DNA of 64,000 bases, taken from Tsukamurella sp. TY48 (GTDB taxonomy: Bacteria; Actinomycetota; Actinomycetes; Mycobacteriales; Mycobacteriaceae). Positions 9,276 through 17,487 of the stretch are shown here, piece after piece. Where the stretch lies: the NCBI RefSeq assembly GCF_019656655.1, contig NZ_BPMV01000001.1:62001-126000 (forward strand), given 5' to 3'. The translations under genes and the position numbers were made by a program. Within the stretch, counting starts at the first letter, position 1. Each line of letters begins with the position of its first letter. Below the pieces are notes generated by a model. That model was not told the DNA's origin. It saw only the letters and a list, made by a program, of their open reading frames with translations, and did no database searches.

Positions 9276-10520
9276 TCACCAGGGCACCCTGGCGGCCATC
9301 GCGAGCAGACGCTCCCGGCGGGTGGGATTGCCCTGCGCCACCCAGGCGATCCGCCCGTAGACATGGGCGCGGAAGTCGTCGTGGCCGTCGTGGTTCTGGC
9401 TGTCCGGGCCGAACCGGGCCGCGTTGTGCAGCAGCGCGCGGAGGTCGTCGTAGGCACGCCGCGGTGGTTGGGCACGGGCGTTGACCACGACCCCCGCCAG
9501 TTCCTGCCGGGTGCCCGAGCGCATGATCCGGGTCTTGCGCGGGTTCACCGAGAAACCCTCCGAGCGCACGATCTTCGGCACCACGGCGGCGATCACCGAC
9601 GGATCACGCGCACCGGAGAGGGCGAGGTCGTCGCCGTAGCGGGTGTAGTGAGCGCCCTGCGCGCGGGCCAGGCCCGCGACCCGGCTATCGAGCCGGCGCA
9701 GCGCCAGGTTCATCAGGGCGGGCGAGGTGGGTGCACCTTGCGGGAGATGTCGGGCGCGCAGCGTCGCCGCCTGCCAGGCGCCGAGCCCGCGGAGCTCGTC
9801 GCCCGCGGTCGCCGTGGTGCACAGCGCGGCGAGGATGCGCGCCACCGGCGCGGGGTATCCCAGCTGCCGGAAGACAGCGCGGACCCTGTTCTCGCCGACC
9901 GTGGTGAAGCAGTCCTTCAGATCCAGCCGCACCACCGCCGCCGAGCCCACGTGGGCTTCGGCGTAGTGGAGGACCGAACCGCCGCGCACGAATCCGCGTG
10001 CCGCCGGGTGCGGTGCGGCGGGATCGAGGACGTGTCGCAGAATGCGCCGCTGCGCTTCGCGGAGCCGGGGTTTGGGCGCCTCGATCACTCGCACTCCCCC
10101 GGCGGTCTTGGGCATCCGGCGAACGCGGTAGTGCCGCAGCGGCGCCGCCGAATGCCGCAGCCAGCGCCCAGTATCGGCGAACCAGTCGAGTTCGGGCACC
10201 GTCAGATCGAGCATGGCTGCGAGACCGTCCAGGTCGGCGAGCACCCGGCCGGGGACGGCGCCGCCGGCCTCAGGTTCGAGAGCGGAATCGACCCGGTAGG
10301 TCTGCAGGAGGCGCCTGATCACAGCGGGGTGCGGCTTCGTCGGTGCGGCCTCGGTGACGAACAGTGCGACCTCCTCGGCGAGCTCCGCGGGGAGCGCAGC
10401 GCCGAGGTCCGCGGCGAGTTCGATCCGGTTCCACTCGGCCGGGTCGATCCGACCGACGAGCAGCGCCGATTGCGCCTGCTGGGCACGCGTCAGAGGCCGG
10501 GACAGGTCGACCGACGGCAC
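9276..10520 (-). CDS. Retron-like reverse transcriptase
   Basis: 414 residues from GTG 10520; the frame stays open to GTG 10586 but that start lies inside a strong hairpin. RT motifs: SAAVVRLDLKDCF (catalytic Asp of motif A), RHLPQGAPTSPALMN (motif B), YTRYGDDLAL (motif C, YGDD) and GFSVNPRKTR (motif D). Between motifs 2 and A it has GFVRGGSVLHYAEAH, matching the retron region that normally ends NAxxH, and LAGVVVN in place of the retron VTG motif. So it belongs to or near the retron RTs but both hallmark motifs are altered. About 110 residues precede the RT core and are helical with no recognised domain. No integrase, maturase or template repeat nearby. Neighbours polA and the lipase are ordinary chromosomal genes. 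Confidence 0.85.
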   Translation of the reverse strand: MPSVDLSRPLTRAQQAQSALLVGRIDPAEWNRIELAADLGAALPAELAEEVALFVTEAAPTKPHPAVIRRLLQTYRVDSALEPEAGGAVPGRVLADLDGLAAMLDLTVPELDWFADTGRWLRHSAAPLRHYRVRRMPKTAGGVRVIEAPKPRLREAQRRILRHVLDPAAPHPAARGFVRGGSVLHYAEAHVGSAAVVRLDLKDCFTTVGENRVRAVFRQLGYPAPVARILAALCTTATAGDELRGLGAWQAATLRARHLPQGAPTSPALMNLALRRLDSRVAGLARAQGAHYTRYGDDLALSGARDPSVIAAVVPKIVRSEGFSVNPRKTRIMRSGTRQELAGVVVNARAQPPRRAYDDLRALLHNAARFGPDSQNHDGHDDFRAHVYGRIAWVAQGNPTRRERLLAMAARVPW

Positions 10521-10581
10521 GTCAGCGCACCACCGGCCGGGGCGAGGATGCGAACGCCGCTCGGGTGACCAGAAACAATCG

Positions 10582-10731
10582 CCCACAGCGCCGCGAGGGG
10601 CGCGAAGCGCCCGGGCCGGCGTGGGACGCGAGGTGTAGCCGTGTGGTGCACCCAGCGGTTACCGCTGGGATGGATCGCGCGGATCCCGCCTCCCCCGAGC
10701 GACGTCGCATGCCTTCAGAGTGCCACAGGAA
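10582..10731 (-). ncRNA. Candidate structured RNA (msr/msd-like) upstream of the reverse transcriptase
   Basis: The 145 bases between the polA stop and the RT gene fold, on the minus strand, into several hairpins: a GGATC/GATCC pair, an 8-bp stem at 10651-10669, and a long interrupted stem from 10621-10625 paired with 10582-10586 through GCCG/CGGC to a 6-bp tip with a 3-base loop. Retrons carry their template RNA exactly here. No clear a1/a2 flanking repeat was found, and the 8-bp stem could simply be the polA terminator, so this is inference. Confidence 0.3.
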
Positions 10732-13479
10732 TCAGTGCGCGGCGTCGTCCCAGCTCCGGCCGTATCCGACGGACACCTCGAGCGGGACGGACAGCTCGGC
10801 GGCGGTGCCCATGGTGCCGCGCACCAACTCTTCGAGCTGTTCCCGCTCACCCGCGGCCACTTCGAGCACGAGTTCGTCGTGCACCTGCAGCAGCATCCGC
10901 GACTTCAGGCCCGCACCGCGGATCGCCTTCTCCAGGTTGATCATCGCCACCTTGATGATGTCGGCGGCGCTGCCCTGGATCGGCGCGTTGAGGGCCATCC
11001 GCTCGGCCCCCTCGCGGCGCATGCGGTTGGTGGAGGTGAGATCGGGCAGGTACCGGCGACGCCCGTAGATGGTCTCGGTGTACTCGTTGCGGGTGGCCTC
11101 GGTGACCACGTCCTGCAGGTAGTCCCGGACGCCGCCGAACCGCGAGAAGTAGGCCTCCATCTGGTCTTTCGCCTCGTCGCGGGAAATCTTCAGCTGCGCT
11201 GCCAGGCCGAACGCCGAGAGGCCGTAGGCCAGACCGTAGGACATCGCCTTCACCCGGCGCCGCATGTCCGCGGTCACCTCGTCGATCGGGACACCGAAGG
11301 CCTTCGAGCCGACGAAGTTGTGCAGGTCCTCCCCGGTGTTAAAGGCCTCGATCAGTCCCTCGTCGCCGGAGAGGTGCGCCATGATCCGCATTTCGATCTG
11401 GCTGTAATCGGCCGTCATCAGCGTCTCGAAGCCCTCGCCCGCGACGAAGGCCTGCCGGATCCGGCGACCGGCCTCGGTGCGCACGGGGATGTTCTGCAGG
11501 TTCGGATCGGTCGAGGACAGCCGGCCGGTGGCCGCCACGGTCTGGTTGAACGTGGAGTGGATGCGGCCGTCGGACGCCACCGACTTGAGCAGTCCCTCCA
11601 CGGTGACCTTGAGCCGCATCGCATCACGGTGTTCGAGCAGGGACTGCAGGAACGGGTGGGGTTCCTTCTCGTACAGGGCCTCCAGCGCCGCGGCGTCGGT
11701 GGTGTACCCGGTCTTGGTCTTCTTGGTCTTGGGCAGGCCGAGCTTGTCGAACAGGATCACCTGCAGTTGCTTCGGCGAGCCCAGGTTGATCTGCTCTCCG
11801 ATCTCCTCGAAGGCGGCGGCCTCCGCGGCGCGGATCCGGTCGCTGAAGTCGCTGTGCAGCGACTCGAGGTGCTCGGTGTCGACGGCGATGCCCGTGGCCT
11901 CCATGACGTCGAGCACCCGCAGCAGCGGCAGCTCCATCTCCTCGAGCAGCGGCTTGGACTCGATCTTGTCGAGCTCCTCGTCGAGCGCGGCCGCGAGATC
12001 GACCACGGCACGGGCGCGCAGGATCTGCTGCTGCGCCTTCTCGGCCACCGAATCGTCGGGATCGTCGAGCAGGGAGAGCTGCGCGTCGTCGCCTGCGGCC
12101 GACTCGACGCGCAGCTCACGGTGCAGGTACCGCACCGAGAGATCGTCGAGGTTGAAACTGCGCTGCCCGGGGCGCACCAGATACGCCGCGATCGCGGTGT
12201 CCGAGGTGAGGCCGCCGAGCTTCCAGCCGCGGCTCTCCAGGGCGTGCATGGCCCACTTCGCCTCGTGCACGGCCTTGGGCTGGGACTCGTCGGCGAGCCA
12301 GGCGCCGAGGGCCGCCTCGTCGTGCGGGGTGAGCGTTTCGAGCGCGATGTACCCGCCCTCGTCGTCCGGAGCGGCGATCACCACGGCCTCGGCGTCCCCG
12401 TCGAAGACCACCTCGGGGCCCACCACGCCCAGCCCGGACCGCTCGCCCGAGGCCGCGTGCTCGGCGAGCCACTCCGCCACCGTGCCGGGCGCGACGATGC
12501 CGCCCGAGATCTCGAAGCCCTCGTCCACCTCGGGCTCGGCGGAGGCGAGCTCAGTGAAGATCCGATCGCGCAGTACCCGGAATTCGAGGTCGTCGAACAG
12601 CTGGTGGATGGCCTCGCGGTTCCACGGTTGCAGGGCCAGGTCCTGCGGCTCGTAGGGCAGCGCCATGTCTTTGACCATCTCGGTGATCTGCCGGTTCAGC
12701 TGCACCGTGGCCAGGTTCTCCCGCAGGGAATCGCCCACCTTGCCCTTCACCTTGTCGACGTTCTCGACGAGGCCATCGAGGCTGCCGTACTCGCGGATCC
12801 ACTTCGCGGCCGTCTTCTCACCGACGCCGGGGATGCCGGGCAGGTTGTCCGACGGGTCGCCGCGCAGCGCCGCGTAGTCCGGGTACTGCGCCGGCGTGAG
12901 GCCGTACTTCGCGTCCACCTCCTCGGGGGTGAAGCGGGTGAGGTCGGAGACGCCCTTGCGCGGGTAGAGAACCGTGACGTGCTCGTTGACCAACTGCAGG
13001 GCGTCACGGTCGCCGGTCACGATCAGCACGTCGAAGCCCTGCTCCTGGGCCCGCGTGGTCATGGTGGCGATGATGTCGTCGGCCTCGTAGCCCTCCTGCG
13101 CCATGGTGGGGATCCCCATGGCGCCGAGCACGTCTTTGACCACGTCGACCTGGCCGCGGAAATCGTCCGGTGCCGACGAGCGCTGCGCCTTGTACTCGGG
13201 GTACATCTCGGCGCGGAAGGTTTGGCGGGAGACGTCGAAGGCGGCGGCCACGTAACCGGGCGCCTCCTCCTTGAGGAGCTTGATCAGCATGGACGTGAAG
13301 CCGTACACCGCGTTGGTGGGCTGGCCCGATTTGGTGCGGAACCGGCCGCCGTCCAGCGGGAGGGCGAAGAAGGCCCGGAAGGCCATCGAGTGCCCGTCGA
13401 TGAGCAGCATCACCGGCCGCTCCCCCACCTCCGACGGAGTCGCGGGGGCGGTCGTCTGGGCCGGGTTCGCTGCAGTCAC
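10732..13479 (-). CDS. polA: DNA polymerase I
   Basis: 915 residues from GTG 13479. N-terminal 5'-nuclease domain (about 20-310: LLIDGHSMAFRAFFAL, helix-hairpin-helix LPGIPGVGEKTAAKW). The middle 3'-5' exonuclease-like domain (about 320-520) lacks the usual DxE metal ligands, as in mycobacterial PolA. Polymerase domain about 540-915 with motif A TADYSQIEMRIMAHLS, motif B RRRVKAMSYGLAYGL and motif C LLQVHDELVLEV. Repairs gaps and replaces Okazaki primers. The stop is 145 bases from the retron-like gene. Confidence 0.97.
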   Translation of the reverse strand: MTAANPAQTTAPATPSEVGERPVMLLIDGHSMAFRAFFALPLDGGRFRTKSGQPTNAVYGFTSMLIKLLKEEAPGYVAAAFDVSRQTFRAEMYPEYKAQRSSAPDDFRGQVDVVKDVLGAMGIPTMAQEGYEADDIIATMTTRAQEQGFDVLIVTGDRDALQLVNEHVTVLYPRKGVSDLTRFTPEEVDAKYGLTPAQYPDYAALRGDPSDNLPGIPGVGEKTAAKWIREYGSLDGLVENVDKVKGKVGDSLRENLATVQLNRQITEMVKDMALPYEPQDLALQPWNREAIHQLFDDLEFRVLRDRIFTELASAEPEVDEGFEISGGIVAPGTVAEWLAEHAASGERSGLGVVGPEVVFDGDAEAVVIAAPDDEGGYIALETLTPHDEAALGAWLADESQPKAVHEAKWAMHALESRGWKLGGLTSDTAIAAYLVRPGQRSFNLDDLSVRYLHRELRVESAAGDDAQLSLLDDPDDSVAEKAQQQILRARAVVDLAAALDEELDKIESKPLLEEMELPLLRVLDVMEATGIAVDTEHLESLHSDFSDRIRAAEAAAFEEIGEQINLGSPKQLQVILFDKLGLPKTKKTKTGYTTDAAALEALYEKEPHPFLQSLLEHRDAMRLKVTVEGLLKSVASDGRIHSTFNQTVAATGRLSSTDPNLQNIPVRTEAGRRIRQAFVAGEGFETLMTADYSQIEMRIMAHLSGDEGLIEAFNTGEDLHNFVGSKAFGVPIDEVTADMRRRVKAMSYGLAYGLSAFGLAAQLKISRDEAKDQMEAYFSRFGGVRDYLQDVVTEATRNEYTETIYGRRRYLPDLTSTNRMRREGAERMALNAPIQGSAADIIKVAMINLEKAIRGAGLKSRMLLQVHDELVLEVAAGEREQLEELVRGTMGTAAELSVPLEVSVGYGRSWDDAAH

Positions 13480-13488
13480 ACCCGCAGT

Positions 13489-13923
13489 CTAGTGAGACCC
13501 ACCGATAGATTTTCCGGGCGCAACCGTCTCACCGATCCGCCGCTCCAGATCGGCCACCTCGGCGGTGGCGCGATCGAGCTCGCCGGCCTTCGCGGTCTCG
13601 GGCAGTGCGGCGATCGTGACCAGCCGGTCGTCGAGTTCCTGAGCGGCGACGGTGAGCCGCACCTGCTCGTCGAGCTGGGCGGCGGTGAGGATTCCGGCGG
13701 GCTGGTCGAAGGCGCGCACGGCGTCGCGGATGCGGCGGTGCAGTCTTGCCTCGGGAACGTGCGAGCCCGACCAGGACAGCGGGGCGCGGCTCGGGAAGGG
13801 CATCGCGCCCTCCGCCTGCTGCTGCCGGCGGCTGTTGCGCACCAGCGCGACGGCGAACGCCGTCGTTCCGAGCACCGCCAGTACGACCAGCACCAACAGG
13901 ACGATGATCACCGTCGACATCAT
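13489..13923 (-). CDS. Small membrane-anchored protein of the SPFH operon
   Basis: 144 residues starting at the first ATG of an ATGATG, which overlaps the previous stop by four bases (ATGA). One N-terminal transmembrane helix (TVIIVLLVLVVLAVLGTTAFAVALV) then a basic stretch and a long helical cytoplasmic or periplasmic part (LTAAQLDEQVRLTVAAQELDDRLV). No enzyme motif. It is the last of three coupled genes whose order resembles the YdjI-YdjG-YdjH set of Bacillus subtilis as I recall it, where it would take the YdjH position, though it is shorter. Confidence 0.7.
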   Translation of the reverse strand: MMSTVIIVLLVLVVLAVLGTTAFAVALVRNSRRQQQAEGAMPFPSRAPLSWSGSHVPEARLHRRIRDAVRAFDQPAGILTAAQLDEQVRLTVAAQELDDRLVTIAALPETAKAGELDRATAEVADLERRIGETVAPGKSIGGSH

Positions 13924-15128
13924 GAACCTCCCTGACTCTGCATGTAGAGGTACACCCCGGCGGCGACCACGAGCAAGCCCACGAGCACCGCGAAGGCGAT
14001 CTTGACGGTGCTCCAGGGCCGCTCGCCCTGCACCTCGCCGGTGACGCCGTTGACGAAAACCTGGAAGGGCTTGTTGGCGAAGGTCACGGTGAGCAGCCAC
14101 ACGGGCATCAGCAGGTACACGAAGTCGATGGACTGGAAGACCGGATTCATGCGGTGGATCCGCTGCTCGTCGCCGCCGATGTCGCGGCGCACCGTGGTCT
14201 CCACGATGTCGTTGATCCGGGGCCGCGCCTGCGCCTCGAAGACCTGCGCCGCGTCACCGTCGTACGTGCGGGCCAGGTGCCCCGCCACGAATTCCGGTGT
14301 GTAGGGAACGGCACGATCGGCGGGCCAGGGTTCGAGGGCGCGCACCCGGCCGCCGTCGAGCCCGGTGTTGGCGGTCTCGGTGAGGTGCCGGATGCTGTTG
14401 TGCACGCGGCCCCGGGCGGGGTACCAGTCGGTGTAGGTCTCGACGTTGCCGTCCCGGTCGCGCCGGGTGCGACGCTCGCCGCGCGAGCCCGAGTACTCGG
14501 TGCTGACCTCGGCGTCGTAGCTGTAGTACGACAGGTAGACGCTGGTGAACGATCCCAGTACTCGGTACTTCTTGAACTCGCGCGGGGCGAACCAGCGGCT
14601 GTTCACCCAGGCCTCGATGTTGGTGCGCGCCTGGGCATCACTGACTTGCAGCGGAAGGATCCCGTCGATCGGGAGCCGTGCCGGCGCAACCTGGATGTCG
14701 TTGCGCTGGATCGGCGTATTGCAGTACGGGCACCGGACCGCGGTGAGGGTTCCGCTGAACAGCGTGTGCCCACCGCAGTTCTGGCACACCACCTCGCGAT
14801 CGACCACCTGCGGCGCCGCCGCCGATCGCGCCTGCGCGTACACCGCGTTCATCGTGGGCCCCAGCGGGTGCGCCACGATCCGCTTGGTCGGATCGAGCAT
14901 CACCGGGAAGGTGCTGCCGCATCCGGGTGAGCGGAGCCCGCCGGTGGCGGGATCGAAGATCAGCGAATCCCCGCAGTTCGCGCACGGATAGGTGCGGGTC
15001 TGCTCGGTGACCTGGAACAGCGCGCGGTCCGGGGGTGCCCCCGGATCCGCTGCGGGCGGCACCTGCGGGGTGAGCGGCCGGATCGGTGGCGCCGGCCGCT
15101 GCTCGGGCAGCGGGGGCGGGACCGTCAT
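13920..15128 (-). CDS. Zinc-ribbon membrane protein (YdjG-like)
   Basis: 402 residues. Proline-rich head, then a first zinc-binding part (YPCANCGDSL; the second half reads SPGCGS, so one ligand pair is imperfect) and a second complete CxxC-CxxC ribbon (VCQNCGGHTL ... VRCPYCNTPI). A soluble domain of about 200 residues follows, then two membrane helices (VYLLMPVWLLTVTF and KIAFAVLVGLLVVAAGVYLYM). TFIIB-type ribbon plus membrane tail is the YdjG plan; in Bacillus such proteins help hold PspA at the membrane. It overlaps both neighbours by four bases, so the three proteins are made together. Confidence 0.75.
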   Translation of the reverse strand: MTVPPPLPEQRPAPPIRPLTPQVPPAADPGAPPDRALFQVTEQTRTYPCANCGDSLIFDPATGGLRSPGCGSTFPVMLDPTKRIVAHPLGPTMNAVYAQARSAAAPQVVDREVVCQNCGGHTLFSGTLTAVRCPYCNTPIQRNDIQVAPARLPIDGILPLQVSDAQARTNIEAWVNSRWFAPREFKKYRVLGSFTSVYLSYYSYDAEVSTEYSGSRGERRTRRDRDGNVETYTDWYPARGRVHNSIRHLTETANTGLDGGRVRALEPWPADRAVPYTPEFVAGHLARTYDGDAAQVFEAQARPRINDIVETTVRRDIGGDEQRIHRMNPVFQSIDFVYLLMPVWLLTVTFANKPFQVFVNGVTGEVQGERPWSTVKIAFAVLVGLLVVAAGVYLYMQSQGGS

Positions 15129-16285
15129 CGTCCCGGCTGGGGCGGCAGCGGCGGCGGGGTGGCACCGAACAGCGGCCGCAGGGCCGGTACCTCACCAGCG
15201 GGCGTCCACCCCGCCATGTCCGCGGACCACACCAGGGTCTGCGGGGTGAGGTTCATGCCCCGCAGTTGGTCGACGGGGTACGGGCCGGTGGCCTGGCCGT
15301 TCTGCTCGACGTGGAACTGCTGGCCGCCGGGCAGCGGCGGCGGTGCCGCGGGGGCGCCCTGCGGCTGCGTGTTCTGCTGCTGCGGGTTCTGCGGTGCCTG
15401 CTGGTTCTGGAAGTTCTGGCTGAACTGCTGTCCCATCGCCATTCCCATGCCGGCCGACATGAAATCGCCGGCGGCGCCTCCACCCGGATTGGTGGCGGCG
15501 CCCAGCATGGAGTCGGCGGCGCGGCCCTGCTGGAAACGCCCCATATCGCCGACGTTGCCGTAGTAGCCCTTCTCCTCGACACCGCGCGCGACACCGCGTG
15601 TCATGGCCTGGGTGATCTCGTCGGGCAGCGAGATGTTCATCTCGATCGCCTCGCAGGCGAGACCGTAGGGTCCCTGGATCCGGCTCTGCACGTACTCGCG
15701 CAGCTTCTCGGAGAGTTCCCGCTGGCGGCCCTGCAACTCGATCGCGCCCACGCCGGTCTCGAGCAGCATGTCCGAGAAGGCGGTGGCGATGGTGCGGCGC
15801 AGCAGTTCGGCGATCTCCTCGGAGTCGACGTTGGAGTCGGTGCCGATCACCTGGCGCAGGAACGTGGGCGAGTCGACGACGCGGACCACGCACAGGCCGT
15901 TGGCGCGGACCTGGACCATGCCGAAGTCGGGGTCCCGGATGGTGACGGGGTTCGGGGTGCCCCAGCGCAGATCGGTGATCGGCCGGTGGTTGACGAAGTA
16001 GACCTCGCTGCGGAACGGGCTCTTGAATCCGTGCGGCCAGCCCTGCAGCGTGGACATCACGGGCATGTTCTCCGAGACCAACGTGTAGCTGCCCGGGCCG
16101 TAGCGGTCGGCAAGCTGGCCGCGGTACACGAACAGCGCCTCCTGGCCCTCGCGCACGATGAGCTGCGCACCGTTCTTGATCTCGTTGTTGTAGCGCGGGA
16201 ACCGCCACGCCATGATCGAGCGGTCGTCCTCGAGCCACTCGATGATGTCGACGAGTTCGCCCCGGACCTTGTCGAAGATCCCCAT
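15125..16285 (-). CDS. SPFH-domain protein with C-terminal GYF_2 domain (YdjI-like)
   Basis: 386 residues from ATG 16285 (MGIFDKVRGELVDIIEW), the conserved opening of the YdjI / virion-core-type SPFH proteins. The SPFH domain spans about 25-235, then a glycine/glutamine-rich linker (270-320), and a GYF_2 domain (QFHVEQNGQATGPYPVDQL ... LVWSADMAGWTPAGEV). SPFH proteins form membrane-associated oligomers; this type lacks its own transmembrane helix and is recruited by partners. First gene of the three-gene operon. Membrane-stress role inferred from the Bacillus counterpart. Confidence 0.82.
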   Translation of the reverse strand: MGIFDKVRGELVDIIEWLEDDRSIMAWRFPRYNNEIKNGAQLIVREGQEALFVYRGQLADRYGPGSYTLVSENMPVMSTLQGWPHGFKSPFRSEVYFVNHRPITDLRWGTPNPVTIRDPDFGMVQVRANGLCVVRVVDSPTFLRQVIGTDSNVDSEEIAELLRRTIATAFSDMLLETGVGAIELQGRQRELSEKLREYVQSRIQGPYGLACEAIEMNISLPDEITQAMTRGVARGVEEKGYYGNVGDMGRFQQGRAADSMLGAATNPGGGAAGDFMSAGMGMAMGQQFSQNFQNQQAPQNPQQQNTQPQGAPAAPPPLPGGQQFHVEQNGQATGPYPVDQLRGMNLTPQTLVWSADMAGWTPAGEVPALRPLFGATPPPLPPQPGR

Positions 16286-16493
16286 GCCTGTGCATCCCCT
16301 CGGTTGTGAGTATCGAATTCCACGATAGTCAGCCCGCTTGGCAACGGCTGAGGGCTCGCTGAGACGAGGGTTGCGATCATGCGGATCAGTGCACGGCGTG
16401 TCGTCCACTTCACCGCGCATTCAGTGCATCGAGGATTTACGCTGCACTCGGCCCCGCAGACCGGGCCTCCACCACACGAAAGGTGCTCCAACC

Positions 16494-16679
16494 ATGGCAG
16501 GCAAGTTCGAGGTGTACGAGGACAGCTCCGGCAAGTTCCGCTTCCGTCTGAAGGCCGGCAACGGCGAGGTCGTGGCGTCGGGCCAGGCGTACGCCTCGCG
16601 CAAGGGCGCCCACGACGGTGCCGCCGCCGTCGTCCGTGCCGCCGAGGGCGCGAAGGTGGTCGACGTCGACAAGGAGTGA
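16494..16679 (+). CDS. YegP/DUF1508-family protein
   Basis: 61 residues in one UPF0339 repeat: KFEVYEDSSGKFRFRLKAGNGEVVASGQ then a repeat of small/charged residues to VVDVDKE. This is a minimal single-repeat version; E. coli YegP has two. AAAGG lies 10 bases upstream of the ATG and a strong UUCG-capped terminator follows, so it is a single-gene unit. Function of the family is unknown. Confidence 0.85.
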   Translation: MAGKFEVYEDSSGKFRFRLKAGNGEVVASGQAYASRKGAHDGAAAVVRAAEGAKVVDVDKE

Positions 16680-16699
16680 TCGCACGGATCACTCGCATC

Positions 16700-16721
16700 G
16701 GGGAGGGCTTCGGCCCTCCCC
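16700..16721 (+). terminator. Terminator with UUCG tetraloop
   Basis: 9-bp perfect stem 16700-16708 / 16713-16721 capped by C(UUCG)G, an exceptionally stable loop, just after the YegP-like gene. Confidence 0.85.
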
Positions 16722-16763
16722 GACGTGTTTCACCTGCACTTTCGCGTGATCTCGCCACAGGCC

Positions 16764-16794
16764 TTGACCTTGACACCGTGCGAAGGTCGATGCT
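16764..16794 (+). promoter_or_regulatory. MerR-type promoter and operator
   Basis: -35 TTGACC at 16764-16769 and -10 GATGCT at 16789-16794 are separated by 19 bp, the over-long spacing typical of MerR-activated promoters. Inside lies the dyad ACCTT-N11-AAGGT (16767-16787), centred in the spacer. It drives the HEAT-repeat gene and the MerR gene downstream, so the regulator probably controls its own operon. Confidence 0.8.
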
Positions 16795-16820
16795 CGGAGT
16801 CACCGAAGGAGGTGGCCGTC

Positions 16821-17477
16821 ATGGCTGAAAATCACGTACTCGATCACCCGGACTCGTCGGCGCGACTGCGCGCGGCGCTCCTGGTCGGCAGCGCCGCCGA
16901 TCCGGGCTCACTGACGGAGCTCGTGAAGCGGTGCGCGGTGGAGCCGGACTTCTTCGTCCGGGACATGCTGACCTGGGCGCTCACGCGGCTCCCCGCCGCG
17001 GACACGGTGCCCTTCCTGGTGAGCGAGCTGGGGTCCGAGGTGGCCCAGGCGCGCAGCCAGGCGCTGCACACGTTGTCGAAGATCGGCGATCGCTCGGTGT
17101 GGCCCTCGGTCGCGCGACTGCTGACCGATCCCGACGACGAGGTGGCCCGGAGCGCCTGGCGCGCCGCCGCGGTCCTGGTGCCCGACGCCGAGCGGGCCCG
17201 CACTGCGGAGGTCCTGGCCGCGCAGTTCGGGCGCGGCGATGCCGACACCCGGCTCAGCCTGAGCCGGGCACTGCTCGCCCTGGGCGAGAGCGGGGAGACG
17301 GTGGCGCGGGCGGCGATCGAGTCGCCCGATCCGATCGTCTCCGAGCACGCCGCGGATACGATGCGGTTGCTCTCGGACCCGGATTCGGGCGCCTCGTCCG
17401 CCCTGCATTCCGCGCGGCGTGCGGCGGCGCTCGGCGCGGAACGGATGCGTGCCGCCGACGAGGGCCGAGAGCTGTGA
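16821..17477 (+). CDS. HEAT-repeat protein
   Basis: 218 residues with an excellent ribosome site (AAGGAGGTGG). Almost entirely helical repeats of about 30 residues, e.g. VPFLVSELGSEVAQARSQALHTLSKIGD and WPSVARLLTDPDDEVARSAWRAAAVL, the HEAT/PBS-lyase pattern. No signal peptide, no catalytic motif. The stop is 10 bases before the MerR gene, whose own C-terminus is also made of HEAT repeats, suggesting the two proteins interact or share a ligand. Role unknown; a protein scaffold that modulates the regulator is an inference. Confidence 0.82.
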   Translation: MAENHVLDHPDSSARLRAALLVGSAADPGSLTELVKRCAVEPDFFVRDMLTWALTRLPAADTVPFLVSELGSEVAQARSQALHTLSKIGDRSVWPSVARLLTDPDDEVARSAWRAAAVLVPDAERARTAEVLAAQFGRGDADTRLSLSRALLALGESGETVARAAIESPDPIVSEHAADTMRLLSDPDSGASSALHSARRAAALGAERMRAADEGREL

Positions 17478-17487
17478 GGAGGCGGCG

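Noticed and set aside
9276-10586. Group II intron maturase or diversity-generating RT
   Set aside because: No maturase X or HNH domain, no intron ends, no template/variable repeat pair; retron-like motif context instead.
10720-13935. 1071-codon open frame on the plus strand, antisense to polA
   Set aside because: High-GC shadow of polA; the translation is low complexity (many Arg, Gly, Leu, Val, His) and polA motifs are clear on the other strand.
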